Shown here: in pieces, positions 17,709 through 25,910 of the stretch
Numbering within the stretch: position 1 is the first letter of the stretch
How the letters are laid out: each line of letters starts with the position of its first letter
DNA from: Oceanobacillus jordanicus
GTDB lineage: Bacteria; Bacillota; Bacilli; Bacillales; Amphibacillaceae
Length of the DNA stretch: 64,000 nucleotides
Direction of reading: 5' to 3'
Assembly (NCBI RefSeq): GCF_022095695.1
Contig: NZ_JAIFZM010000007.1
Span: 1-64,000, forward strand
The notes under the pieces: generated by a model
What the model was told of the DNA's origin: nothing
The model's input: only the letters and a program-made list of their open reading frames with translations
The model's database searches: none
Translations under genes and position numbers: made by a program

Positions 17709-18575
17709 ATGAAGCTTGGTATGAGCTCATACAGTTTATTGGGAGCAATTAAAACAGGGGAGATGTCTATTTTAGATGTCATCCAGTGGACGGCAGACCA
17801 GGGCGGTGAGCATATTGAAATAGTGCCATTAGGTTTCACACTGGAAGACAACCCTGATTTAATAAAGTCGATCGTGCAAAAAGCCAAAGACGTTGGCATC
17901 GAAATTTCCAACTATGCGATTGGTGCAGATTTTCTTAAACCAGGTGAAGGTGCATTTGAACAAGAAATTGCCAGAGTGAAAAAGGAAGTAGACATTGCGC
18001 ACCAATTAGGTGTGAAGTTAATGCGGCATGATGTCTCCTTTCGCCCAGCAAATGAGGCATCAATAAAACAATTTGAAACAGATTTACCTAAGCTGACAGA
18101 AGCATGTCAAATAATTGCCGACTATGCGAAGGAATATGGGATTGTAACAAGTATCGAAAATCACGGGTTCTATGTACAGGCTAGCGACCGTGTACAACGT
18201 CTCATCGAGAATGTAGAAAGACCGAACTTTAAAACTACGCTAGATACGGGAAATTTCCTTTGTGTTGACGAGGATCCTCTCGTTGGCGTGAAAAATAACA
18301 TGGAGTATGCATCCATGGTCCATGCAAAGGATTTTTATGTTCGCCCAGCGTCCTCCTACAACCCGGGAGAAGGGTGGTTCCAATCCACTACCGGCAATTA
18401 CTTAAGAGGCGCAATAACAGGTCATGGTGACATTAATCTACGGGAAGTTTTAAAAGTCGTGAAGGAAGCTGGCTATGATGGCTATCTTTCCATTGAATTT
18501 GAGGGCCTTGAAGAATGTAAGAAAGCTTCCAAGATTGGGCTAGACAATGTGCGGCGGATTTGGCAGTCATTATAA
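17709..18575 (+). CDS. Sugar phosphate isomerase/epimerase-like TIM-barrel protein
   Basis: 288 residues with the AP-endonuclease-2/xylose-isomerase-like barrel: MKLGMSSYSLLGAIKTGEMS at the start, IENHGF with a metal-ligand glutamate, LDTGNFLCVDEDP, VHAKDFYVR and a final YLSIEFEGLEE. The metal-binding Glu/Asp/His/Glu set is therefore visible. Members include keto-sugar isomerases, epimerases and subunits of oxidative deglycosylating enzymes, which regularly accompany Gfo/Idh dehydrogenases as here. AAAGGAGGG precedes the ATG; 24 bases separate it from each neighbour. Confidence 0.88.
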   Translation: MKLGMSSYSLLGAIKTGEMSILDVIQWTADQGGEHIEIVPLGFTLEDNPDLIKSIVQKAKDVGIEISNYAIGADFLKPGEGAFEQEIARVKKEVDIAHQLGVKLMRHDVSFRPANEASIKQFETDLPKLTEACQIIADYAKEYGIVTSIENHGFYVQASDRVQRLIENVERPNFKTTLDTGNFLCVDEDPLVGVKNNMEYASMVHAKDFYVRPASSYNPGEGWFQSTTGNYLRGAITGHGDINLREVLKVVKEAGYDGYLSIEFEGLEECKKASKIGLDNVRRIWQSL

Positions 18576-18599
18576 GGTTAAATAAGGAGGATACCTACG

Positions 18600-19667
18600 A
18601 TGGGGAAAATAAAAGTTGGGGTCATTGGTGCAGGTTCCATTTCGGAAATGCATTTTGACTCTTATAAACATAATCAAGATGTTGAAATCCATGCAGTTTG
18701 TGATATAAATGAGGAAAGAGCAAAGGAAAAAGCGGAGAAATATGGTGCCGAAAAGTTTTTCAAAAGCTATCATGATTTACTGGCTGATACAGAGATTGAT
18801 GCTGTGAGTATTTGTACATGGAATAACACACATGCTGAGATTGCAATTGCTGCATTACATGCAGGGAAGCATGTGTTAGTTGAAAAGCCATTATGTAAAA
18901 CGGTGGAAGAAGCACTCGAAATTGAAAAGGCTGTCAAAAATAGTGGGGGCAAAACACTCCAAGTAGGTTTCGTTCGCCGATTTGGAACAAACACACAGGT
19001 ATTAAAGGAATTTATTGATGCAGGCGAACTTGGGGAAATTTACTATGCCAAGGCATCCTGTCTGCGGGCGCTCGGTAATCCTGGGGGCTGGTTTGCGGAT
19101 AAAGAACGATCAGGTGGTGGCCCATTAATCGATTTAGGTGTGCATGTGATAGACCTGTGCTGGTATCTGATGGGCAAACCCAAGGTGAAATCGGTTAGTG
19201 GAAACGCCTATTCTAATTTGGGAAACCGATCCAATGTGAAAAATAAATCATTCTACAAAGCAGCGGATTATGACCCTGATACAAACACAGTAGAAGACAT
19301 GGCAAATGCCATTATTCGTTTCGAGAATGGCGCTTCGTTAATGGTCGATGTCAGCTTCACACTCCATGTAAAAAAAGAGACTATGGCTGTTAGTGTATTC
19401 GGTGATAAGGGTGGCGCAGAAATTGAACCAGAACTGGAAATCATAACAGAAAGAAATAATACGATTTTAAACGCCACGCCACAAATTGATGAATTATCGT
19501 TTGACTTCGTTAAAGGGTTTCAGAAAGAAATTAACCACTTTGTAACCTGTGTTAAAGGAGAAGCAGAAACGATCAGCCCAGTTGAAGATGGGGTAGAGAT
19601 CATGAAAATGTTGGCTGGTGTCTATGAGTCTAGTGAAACAGGGAAAGAAATACATTTTAACAAATAG
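18600..19667 (+). CDS. Gfo/Idh/MocA-family oxidoreductase
   Basis: 355 residues with canonical motifs: VGVIGAGSISEMHF (nucleotide loop), VEKPLCKT (catalytic lysine) and GGGPLIDLGVHVIDLCWYLMG (catalytic Asp/His). This is the most orthodox of the three Gfo/Idh proteins of the locus, and the last gene before the terminator at 19788. A strong AAGGAGG site precedes the ATG. Probably an NAD(P)-dependent sugar dehydrogenase; substrate not predictable. Confidence 0.9.
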   Translation: MGKIKVGVIGAGSISEMHFDSYKHNQDVEIHAVCDINEERAKEKAEKYGAEKFFKSYHDLLADTEIDAVSICTWNNTHAEIAIAALHAGKHVLVEKPLCKTVEEALEIEKAVKNSGGKTLQVGFVRRFGTNTQVLKEFIDAGELGEIYYAKASCLRALGNPGGWFADKERSGGGPLIDLGVHVIDLCWYLMGKPKVKSVSGNAYSNLGNRSNVKNKSFYKAADYDPDTNTVEDMANAIIRFENGASLMVDVSFTLHVKKETMAVSVFGDKGGAEIEPELEIITERNNTILNATPQIDELSFDFVKGFQKEINHFVTCVKGEAETISPVEDGVEIMKMLAGVYESSETGKEIHFNK

Positions 19668-19787
19668 GAAACGATATAACTTCCTTACTGTATAAGTGTA
19701 ACGAAAGGCTTTCTCTATAGAGATGTGGCGATAAGCCAGATTTTCTAAATTAAGAGTAAAAAAATGTAAGATTACATTTCATGGAGT

Positions 19788-19827
19788 AACCCTTGTACCA
19801 GATTAGTGGCAAGGGTTTTCTCCTTTT
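19788..19827 (+). terminator. Terminator of the mannoside operon
   Basis: AACCCTTG (19788-19795) pairs with CAAGGGTT (19810-19817), followed by TTCTCCTTTT. It closes the run of genes from about 8160 to 19667. Confidence 0.75.
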
Positions 19828-19828
19828 A

Positions 19829-19890
19829 ACACGTTAGCAATGTATAAAATTTTAGTCAGAAAGCAGGAACGACGTAGTGAAAGTTTTTCT
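19829..19890. repeat. Partial copy of the terminator-bearing dispersed repeat (left part plus right tip)
   Basis: CACGTTAGCAATGTATAAAA and the following bases match the left part of the full copy at 24577 almost exactly; AAAGCAGGAACGACGTAG parallels AAGCATTTACGATGCAG there. The copy then jumps to the right tip GTTTTTCT, so the internal hairpin is missing. Confidence 0.65.
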
Positions 19891-19915
19891 GAAAACGGAT
19901 AAGAGAGGTGAGGGA

Positions 19916-20908
19916 ATGTCAAACCCCGTTATTATAGAAGAGATTAGAGGCGAAAGCTTGGAAAATACACATCAAGGGTTAATTTGCATCCTAAATGAGG
20001 AGAAGGAAGTGATCTACGAAAAAGGGGATATTGACCAGTATGTTTTTTACCGTTCTGCGATGAAACCATTACAGGCAATTCCAGCTTTTACGACCAATAT
20101 GGTAGAGAAGTATCGACTAACTCCTGAGGAGGCGGCTTTATTCACCGCATCCCAACGCGGAGAAGCATACCATCAGGATGCTTTGGAAAGCTTATTGAAC
20201 AAGCTGCAGTTAAAGGAAGATGCCCTTGTTTGCAATCCAAGCTACCCATTAAACGATGCCCCAAAGGGTAACTATATTTGGGACCATAAACCAAGGCGCA
20301 GACTATTACATAATTGCTCAGGCAAACACTTAGGTTTTTTAGGATATATAAAAGAAAAAGGGTATGATGTAAACGGGTATGAACAATTAAATCACCCGCT
20401 TCAGCAGGAAATCCTTGAATATGTCGCGGATTTAGCTGAAATCGAAAAGAATAAAATTCAAACAGCGATAGATGGCTGTGGCGTACCTGTACATGCTGTT
20501 CCTTTAAGAAATATGGCCCTATCATTTTTGAAATTTGTTTGTCCAGATCTAATAGCCAATAAGCAAACGGCAGATGCCGTAAGAAAAGTTGGAGATGTGA
20601 TGAATGCGCAACCTGAAATTGTCGCATCCCATGATTTTATTTGTACGGCACTTCTTGAAGATGAAAATATTATCGCTAAAGGCGGAGCACAAGGGGTCTA
20701 TTGCCTTGCATTAAGGAAAGAGAAAATGAGTATTGCCCTTAAAGTGTTGAGTGGTTCTGAACTCGTTTGGCCAGTATTAGTTGCGGCTTTACTCAAAAAG
20801 ATTCATTATCAAAACCAGGATACGATTGAGAGACTATTAAAAATAAGGTCAATGGATATCATGAACGATAACGGGAAACTTGTTGGTCAAACAAAGGTGT
20901 ATTTGTAG
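19916..20908 (+). CDS. Asparaginase II-family protein
   Basis: 330 residues of the family named after the rhizobial thermolabile asparaginase (PF06089), unrelated to AnsA/AnsB. Diagnostic stretches are YRSAMKPLQAIPAF near the start, LLHNCSGKHLGFL in the middle and DGCGVPVHAVPL. The predicted activity is hydrolysis of L-asparagine or a related amide in the cytoplasm. The ATG at 19916 follows AGAGAGGTGAGG; an upstream in-frame codon at 19877 lacks a ribosome site. First gene of an operon with an aminopeptidase and CutC, suggesting amino-acid or peptide scavenging. Confidence 0.85.
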   Translation: MSNPVIIEEIRGESLENTHQGLICILNEEKEVIYEKGDIDQYVFYRSAMKPLQAIPAFTTNMVEKYRLTPEEAALFTASQRGEAYHQDALESLLNKLQLKEDALVCNPSYPLNDAPKGNYIWDHKPRRRLLHNCSGKHLGFLGYIKEKGYDVNGYEQLNHPLQQEILEYVADLAEIEKNKIQTAIDGCGVPVHAVPLRNMALSFLKFVCPDLIANKQTADAVRKVGDVMNAQPEIVASHDFICTALLEDENIIAKGGAQGVYCLALRKEKMSIALKVLSGSELVWPVLVAALLKKIHYQNQDTIERLLKIRSMDIMNDNGKLVGQTKVYL

Positions 20909-20964
20909 GGGTCTTAAGTAAGTGCAGTTAGAGAATAAAAGGGCTTTTAAAAGGAGTGGGTGTC

Positions 20965-22332
20965 ATGGAGATCGTGGTAAGGCCAATGGTAGCGGGGAAC
21001 ACTGGGGATTTTTCAAGTGCGAACAATACGGAATTCGGAGATATGAGGCTTGTGCAAAAGGATAACATGGTCTATCTTTTTATGAATATTGCTAAGCCAG
21101 TGTTTCAGATGGAAGATTTACGTGAATTAGGTGGAGAAGTGAGGAAATATGTAGCAAGTCAAAAGTTTGGAACAGTTACCCTTCAACTGAACCCGATATT
21201 TGAGGCCTTACGTGAATTGCCACTACAAAAGGCAGTGCAGTTTTTTATGGAGGGTTGGTTCCTTGCCAATTATTCATTTGATACATACAAACGCATAGAA
21301 AGACAGGCGGAATTCACACTACGCTATGACTTCTCTTTATACAAAAGCCAACTTCAGGAAGCGAAGGTACAAGCAGATGCTGTAAATATTGCCAGAGATC
21401 TTTGTAATGAGCCAGCAAATAAGCTTACACCTCAACGTTACGCTGAAAAGATAACGGAGATTTTTCAACATACAAACGTAGCCGTTGAAATTTTTGAAGG
21501 AGAAGAATTAACGAGACATGGCCTTGAAGCGATCAAGATGGTCGGAAAGGGCAGTGTTAACCCACCAAAAATGGCTGTATTGAGATTGAAGAATAGCGAT
21601 GCTACACATGTTGGACTTGTCGGGAAAGGCGTTACCTTTGATTCCGGTGGGATTAATACGAAGACAGGCAAGGGCATTTGGGAAATGAAAATGGACATGG
21701 GCGGCTCGGCTGCAGTGGTAGGCGCTATGAAGCTGCTTGCAGATTTGAATTCTCCAGTACATGTTACAGCGGTTATTCCGTTAGTGGAAAATCTGGCAGG
21801 GACGAATGCTTATTTGCCATCAGATGTGATTCAATACAAGAACGGGCTACATGTCGAAGTTGGGAACACAGATGCGGAGGGACGTCTTGTTCTTGCAGAT
21901 GGTATGCTATATGCCCAGTCCATAGGTGCTACGACGGTAATTGATGTGGCAACTCTTACTGGTGCGATTGGTCAGGCGCTTGGATTAAAAACGGCAGGGA
22001 TCTTCAGTAACAAAGAAGAAGATTTGTGGGCTTATAAGGAGCTTGGGGAACAAACGGGTGATGATGTATGGCCGATGCCGTTAATAAAGGATTACCAAGA
22101 TTACATGAAAAGTGACTATGCAGATCTAAACAATATGAGCTCCTCTAACTTTGGCGGGGCGATTACCGCCGCGATTTTCTTATCTAACTTTGTTGAAAAA
22201 GATACCAAATGGGTGCACATTGATATGGCAAATACAGTGCGTCCATGGAAGCAATATGGGTATCATGTAAAGGGGGCAACTGGATTTGGGGTGCGCCTCT
22301 TGAAAGAAATAGTATGTAGAGAGGGCGAATGA
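20965..22332 (+). CDS. pepA: M17 leucyl aminopeptidase
   Basis: 455 residues. The dinuclear metal site and catalytic residues of M17 peptidases are intact: GKGVTFDSGGINTKTGKGIW, MKMDMGGSAAVVGAM and NTDAEGRLVLADGM. The N-terminal domain is shorter and more divergent than in E. coli PepA. It removes N-terminal residues from peptides in the cytoplasm with Mn or Zn. The ATG at 20965 follows AAAAGGAGTG. Its end overlaps the start of cutC by four bases (ATGA), so the two are translationally coupled. Confidence 0.92.
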   Translation: MEIVVRPMVAGNTGDFSSANNTEFGDMRLVQKDNMVYLFMNIAKPVFQMEDLRELGGEVRKYVASQKFGTVTLQLNPIFEALRELPLQKAVQFFMEGWFLANYSFDTYKRIERQAEFTLRYDFSLYKSQLQEAKVQADAVNIARDLCNEPANKLTPQRYAEKITEIFQHTNVAVEIFEGEELTRHGLEAIKMVGKGSVNPPKMAVLRLKNSDATHVGLVGKGVTFDSGGINTKTGKGIWEMKMDMGGSAAVVGAMKLLADLNSPVHVTAVIPLVENLAGTNAYLPSDVIQYKNGLHVEVGNTDAEGRLVLADGMLYAQSIGATTVIDVATLTGAIGQALGLKTAGIFSNKEEDLWAYKELGEQTGDDVWPMPLIKDYQDYMKSDYADLNNMSSSNFGGAITAAIFLSNFVEKDTKWVHIDMANTVRPWKQYGYHVKGATGFGVRLLKEIVCREGE

Positions 22333-23015
22333 ACATGCAACTAGAAGTTATCGTACAAAATAAACAGGAAGCAATTCAGGCAGAGGAGCTGGGAGCAGAC
22401 CGGGTGGAACTCGTATCCGCTATCTCAGAAGGTGGCCTTACACCAAGCTACGGAACGATTAAGCAAGTACTTGAGGATGTGAAAATCCCCGTGCAAATTA
22501 TGATCCGCCCTCATAGCCATCATTTCTTTTATACGGAAGACGAGTTCAAGGTGATCTGTGAGGATATCCAAGCCATTGAGCGGCTTGGAGGCAACCGGGT
22601 TGTTTTCGGGGCGTTAAATGAAGATCACACTATAAATGAAGCAATGTTAAGCAAACTTTTTCATCTGTTTCCTCACCTTGATATGACATTTCATCGCGCG
22701 TTTGACGAGGTGGTATCACAGGAAGAAGCTTATGAAACGTTGTCTAAATATAAAAAGAACGTTAAGCGCATTTTGACTTCTGGTGGAAAGGCAAATTGCG
22801 AAGCGGGGCTAGAGCAGCTTATTAAATTGGTTGAGATAGAGCGGGAGGTTCAAGGTCCAACTATTATGGCTGGCGCAGGACTTTCTGCGAATAATATAGA
22901 AAAAATCAAGCAGGCAACGGGCGGTACGCAGTTTCACTTTGGGAAAGCTGTTAGGATAGATCAGTCGTTTGCGAAGGGATTTTCTAAAGAGGAAGTGGAG
23001 AAGGTGAAATGTTAG
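22329..23015 (+). CDS. cutC: CutC-family TIM-barrel protein
   Basis: 228 residues. LEVIVQNKQEAIQAEELGAD, RVELVSAISEGGLTPSYGTI and PVQIMIRPHSHHFFYTEDE are the conserved CutC sequence. CutC was named for copper homeostasis in E. coli, but a direct role in copper has been questioned and the activity is unsettled. Coupled to the aminopeptidase by a 4-base overlap; cytoplasmic. Length is near that of E. coli CutC (about 248). Confidence 0.92.
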   Translation: MNMQLEVIVQNKQEAIQAEELGADRVELVSAISEGGLTPSYGTIKQVLEDVKIPVQIMIRPHSHHFFYTEDEFKVICEDIQAIERLGGNRVVFGALNEDHTINEAMLSKLFHLFPHLDMTFHRAFDEVVSQEEAYETLSKYKKNVKRILTSGGKANCEAGLEQLIKLVEIEREVQGPTIMAGAGLSANNIEKIKQATGGTQFHFGKAVRIDQSFAKGFSKEEVEKVKC

Positions 23016-23062
23016 CATTCCACTTCGTTAATTTAGATTGAGTTTGAAAGGAGGGGGAAAGA

Positions 23063-23371
23063 TTGGATTTTTTAGAGATTTTAATTTGGCCACTTCTGAT
23101 AACATTAATTTTTAGTGTAATAATGGCAATGATAAGTAAAAAAAAGGAGAAAGTGGATAAGGGATTTGTGTTAAATTATCATAGGTTATCCTACCGAAGA
23201 TGGTATATAAGGAACCTATGGGGGCTACCATTTATTATTATTGTATATCTTGGGCTATTTGTTTTTTTAGATTTGTCTAAAACAGCATACATTGTTCTAG
23301 CCATTGCCCTTTTAATTTTTCCTATAGAGCTAATCTACAATTTTATTAAATGGAAAAAGACAGAACAGTAA
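23063..23371 (+). CDS. Small membrane protein of unknown function
   Basis: 102 residues from TTG 23063 after GAAAGGAGGGGG. A helix at residues 4-24, a basic loop (KKKEKVDKGF, YRRWYIR) and two helices in the C-terminal half. No family recognised. Spacing of 48 bases to cutC suggests the same transcript. Reading frame and ribosome site support a real gene. Confidence 0.65.
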   Translation: MDFLEILIWPLLITLIFSVIMAMISKKKEKVDKGFVLNYHRLSYRRWYIRNLWGLPFIIIVYLGLFVFLDLSKTAYIVLAIALLIFPIELIYNFIKWKKTEQ

Positions 23372-23381
23372 GAATTAACAT

Positions 23382-23415
23382 AAAAAAAGTGGAACAGGGT
23401 ATGCCAGTTCCACTT
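23382..23415 (-). terminator. Terminator of the YozG/DUF2975 operon
   Basis: AAGTGGAAC (23387-23395) pairs with GTTCCACTT (23407-23415). The run of A before 23388 gives a U-tract on the minus strand, so it mainly ends the leftward transcript and may also slow the rightward one. Confidence 0.7.
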
Positions 23416-23471
23416 GAATGTTCAAATGAGCAGCTTTTCCAAATCACTTGTTGTAAAAAGATCCGTCCTAC

Positions 23472-23687
23472 TTATTCTTCCTCGTCATCTCGATACTCTA
23501 AAATATCTCCTGGCTGACAATCCAATGCTTTGCAAATCGCATCTAACGTCGTGAGGCGAATTGCTTTGGCCTTGCCATTTTTCAAAATAGACAGGTTAGC
23601 CATTGTGATTCCAACCCTTTCGGACAGTTCGGTAACGCTCATTTTTCTTTTTGCCAACATCACATCAACATTAATTATAATCGCCAT
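23472..23687 (-). CDS. YozG-like XRE-family transcriptional regulator
   Basis: 71 residues, essentially one helix-turn-helix domain: MLAKRKMSVTELSERVGITM then ANLSILKNGKAKAIRLTTLD and ICKALDCQPGDILEY. This is the short Cro/YozG form that travels with DUF2975 membrane proteins; here the DUF2975 gene lies nine bases upstream in the same operon. Likely controls its own operon. Target unknown. Confidence 0.88.
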   Translation of the reverse strand: MAIIINVDVMLAKRKMSVTELSERVGITMANLSILKNGKAKAIRLTTLDAICKALDCQPGDILEYRDDEEE

Positions 23688-23696
23688 GTTATCACC

Positions 23697-24191
23697 TCAG
23701 ACCGTTAAATCATTTTCAGATTTGATATTTATTGCTTCTTTTAGAAGTCTTTGGAGAACGGCAGCAAAGACTGCTATCACTAGGGAAGCGCCAATTGGTA
23801 CCATGCCAACGATGATAAGCCCTGGAGCATCATCCCACTCGGCAATGATATAAACAAGTGGCAGCGCGATAACATACAAGCCGCTGATCGTAATAGCACA
23901 TTGTTTTATTTTCTTTAACGCGATTACCGATATATCAGAGAACGCTTTGTTCTTGTCAATATAACTTAAAAGCTTAAAAGCCTGATACAAAGCAAAGTAA
24001 AACGGGATAATCGATACATACATGATAAATAAAATTCCAAAGACCATGTAAGCCAACTGTGTACCACCACTTGCAGCCTGATCCATTGCTTCCAATCCTA
24101 TTTTAGGTAATAAAAGAATAGCTAAAGCTAGTACAGGGATACCCATTAGGAAAACAGCTATTTTTAAAAAGGTAGTTGATCCTTGCTTCAT
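23697..24191 (-). CDS. DUF2975 membrane protein
   Basis: 164 residues with four predicted helices, DUF2975/YoaS-like. The ATG at 24191 is preferred because GTGAGGTG lies just before it; a GTG at 24200 is part of that ribosome site. A possible promoter with TTGTAA (24254-24249) and TAAATT, 17 bases apart, lies upstream. DUF2975 plus YozG-type regulator is a recurring pair in Firmicutes whose function is unknown. Confidence 0.85.
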   Translation of the reverse strand: MKQGSTTFLKIAVFLMGIPVLALAILLLPKIGLEAMDQAASGGTQLAYMVFGILFIMYVSIIPFYFALYQAFKLLSYIDKNKAFSDISVIALKKIKQCAITISGLYVIALPLVYIIAEWDDAPGLIIVGMVPIGASLVIAVFAAVLQRLLKEAINIKSENDLTV

Positions 24192-24397
24192 TCGAAACAC
24201 CTCACTAATTTTTTGTCTTATTTAATTTACCATGTTATTTATCGATTTACAATAAAAAAATATTAAATTTTAATACTATATTGTTGTGTTGCTTTGATTA
24301 AGAGGTGAGGAGGGTGTTTCTATTTGAGAGGTAAGAGCATAAAAAAATTGTCGTGAGAGGATTGTACCATTGAAAGGTGTTCATGGTTACATTACAG

Positions 24398-24425
24398 TGT
24401 ACATGAAACAAATTCATGGTATAAT
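24398..24425 (+). promoter_or_regulatory. Promoter of the candidate small RNA
   Basis: TGTACA (24398-24403) and a consensus TATAAT (24420-24425), 16 bases apart, point rightward. No protein-coding frame follows; the transcript would start near 24432 and meet the terminator at 24524-24570. Confidence 0.55.
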
Positions 24426-24431
24426 CTAATA

Positions 24432-24570
24432 AGAAGCATATAAAATATTAAAAACCGTTCCATGCTGGACACATGGAACGGTACAATAGACCAACCCGAC
24501 GTAAGGGGTGGCACACTTTAGGAAATAATCCCTCAAGGCCTGGCTAAAGCACATGAGGGATTATTTTTCA
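24432..24570 (+). ncRNA. Candidate small RNA (possible antitoxin) with terminator
   Basis: About 140 bases bounded by a good promoter and a strong terminator. The 5' part holds a perfect 10-bp hairpin, CCGTTCCATG (24455-24464) with CATGGAACGG (24472-24481). The 3' end is a perfect 12-bp terminator stem, AATAATCCCTCA (24524-24535) with TGAGGGATTATT (24554-24565), followed by T-rich DNA. It converges on the toxin transcript. Both transcripts contain TACAATAGAC and CACATGAGGG (on the minus strand these lie in the toxin leader at 24842-24833 and 24826-24817). That shows relationship but is identity rather than complementarity, so how it would act is unclear. Confidence 0.5.
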
Positions 24571-24576
24571 TTTTTT

Positions 24577-24697
24577 CACGTTAGGAATGTATAAAATTTT
24601 AACTAGGAAGCATTTACGATGCAGCTAAAATTTTGAAGTACCAAGTATAAGAAAAACATAAACATTCCCTAAAAGACGAGGGAATGCGAGTTTTTCT
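24577..24697. repeat. Full copy of the dispersed repeat; also the toxin terminator
   Basis: Starts CACGTTAGGAATGTATAAAA and ends with nested arms AGAAAAAC (24650-24657), CATTCCCT (24663-24670), AGGGAATG (24679-24686) and GTTTTTCT (24690-24697), perfect in both stem levels. On the minus strand the hairpin plus T-rich tail sits directly after the toxin stop codon and serves as its terminator. Related copies lie at 19829, 59560 and 61007. Confidence 0.75.
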
Positions 24698-24767
24698 AAC
24701 CGGACATGATAAACGCGATTAACATACCGAATGAAATCATCAGTGTTAACACATCCTTCGTATCCAT
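24696..24767 (-). CDS. Putative holin-like type I toxin peptide
   Basis: 23 residues: MDTKDVLTLMISFGMLIAF followed by IMSG. The pattern of a short polar start and one membrane helix containing LMISFGMLI is that of the Firmicutes 'putative holin-like toxin' peptides (Hol_Tox, TxpA/BsrG-like). A strong AAGGGGGTG lies seven bases before the ATG, the leader is structured (GGGAAtTTTCCC-type hairpin near 24787-24799), an extended -10 lies upstream and a terminator directly follows. Such peptides damage the membrane and are silenced by an antisense RNA. Too short for most gene finders. Confidence 0.75.
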   Translation of the reverse strand: MDTKDVLTLMISFGMLIAFIMSG

Positions 24768-24847
24768 AGGCAACACCCCCCTTCATGGGAAAATTCCCAG
24801 GAGGAAATGTGCCTTACCCTCATGTGAAGCTAGTCTATTGTATTACG

Positions 24848-24856
24848 ATTATATCA
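24848..24856 (-). promoter_or_regulatory. Extended -10 promoter of the toxin gene
   Basis: On the minus strand TGATATAAT is an extended -10 element (TGnTATAAT) about 80 bases before the toxin ATG. No good -35 is visible, as often with extended -10 promoters. The transcript would run from about 24841 to the terminator near 24650. Confidence 0.55.
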
Positions 24857-25007
24857 TAAACGAACGTGAGTTCCTTATGTATTTATAATTAAATTTAAAA
24901 TATTGCTCTATTAATAATCGGTAAGTTAAGACTTACACATAATTGGAAATGGACGGCCCTTTTCATGCTAAAATAGAGGAGATTATATAGATAAAGGAAG
25001 ATCTACG

Positions 25008-25598
25008 ATGGAAAAATCACAGGCAAATCGCAAAGATCCCGAATGGACGAAGAGCCGAATATTAAGTGTGGCACAGCAATTGTTCATGGAAAAGGGCTAC
25101 CGAGCTGTCACAACGAGAGAGATTGCAGCACAGTGCGAAATAACGCAGCCAGCTCTTTATTACCATTATTCAGACAAACAATCCCTTTACATAGCGATGT
25201 TAGAAAGGTTTGTTTCCCACATTCAAAAAAGGTTACGTGTTGTTGGCGATGGTACAATTGCAGAGCGGCTTGAAGGAATGTTAGAAGTACTGTCTGCAGA
25301 GCATCCTACAAGCATGATGATGATGGTGCATGATATCTTAGTTGAATTTAAAGAGGAAAACCGTAAACGTATTTTTTCCTTGTGGAAAGAAACATATTTG
25401 GATCCGTTTATTAAAATCTTTGAGGAAATGCAAGAAGAAGAAATGCTCAGGGAAAGTATTCAGCCAGAGGATGCTGCCCGTTTTTGCTTATTAACATTGG
25501 GACAAACCATGTCACAATGGAAGCAAAAGCCCAAAACGTTAGCTGGACAATATAGTTTACTTGTCGATTTGATTTTGAACGGGACGACAAAGTCTTAA
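25008..25598 (+). CDS. TetR/AcrR-family transcriptional regulator
   Basis: 196 residues. The N-terminal helix-turn-helix is clear (LFMEKGYRAVTTREIAAQCE then ITQPALYYHYSDKQSLY); the C-terminal ligand domain is unclassified. ATAAAGGAAGATCTACG precedes the ATG. It stands alone with its own terminator, so its target is probably elsewhere or the gene itself. No efflux pump adjoins it. Confidence 0.9.
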   Translation: MEKSQANRKDPEWTKSRILSVAQQLFMEKGYRAVTTREIAAQCEITQPALYYHYSDKQSLYIAMLERFVSHIQKRLRVVGDGTIAERLEGMLEVLSAEHPTSMMMMVHDILVEFKEENRKRIFSLWKETYLDPFIKIFEEMQEEEMLRESIQPEDAARFCLLTLGQTMSQWKQKPKTLAGQYSLLVDLILNGTTKS

Positions 25599-25602
25599 AT
25601 AA

Positions 25603-25637
25603 GGCAGTTCTTTCCCACTTGGGAGTTAGAACTGTCC
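25603..25637 (+). terminator. Terminator of the tetR-type gene
   Basis: GGCAGTTCT (25603-25611) pairs with AGAACTGTCC (25628-25637), with a second inner pairing CCCA/TGGG. The following sequence is T-rich (GTTTGTTTTCC). The rest of the 312-base gap to 25911 is AT-rich with a possible promoter TTGGCT (25782-25787) and TATGAT (25806-25811). Confidence 0.6.
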
Positions 25638-25910
25638 TATGTTTGTTTTCCCCATCATACGAAAAACAGTAAGATAGAACTGGTCATTTATAACTAAAGA
25701 AAGTTCGTACAATACAAAATTCATTTAGGTATTTCCTCCTGTTTTTTAAAATGAACCCCCATAAATCTAATCCGCCCCCAATTGGCTGTTTTTTTGTTGT
25801 ATACTTATGATGATTTACAGCAGTAAAGCATGTAAAAAGGACTAAACCTATATCGGTTATTATATGCTGAGCTGGCGGAAGTAAATTAAATATAGGGCAG
25901 GAGGAAGCAC

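Noticed and set aside
20142-20627. 161-codon minus-strand frame
   Set aside because: Opposite the asparaginase-II-like gene, no ribosome site or family match.
24432-24570. Considered as a T-box or riboswitch leader because of GGTGGCAC and the terminator
   Set aside because: No specifier stem or proper T-box sequence, and no downstream gene on the same strand that it could control.
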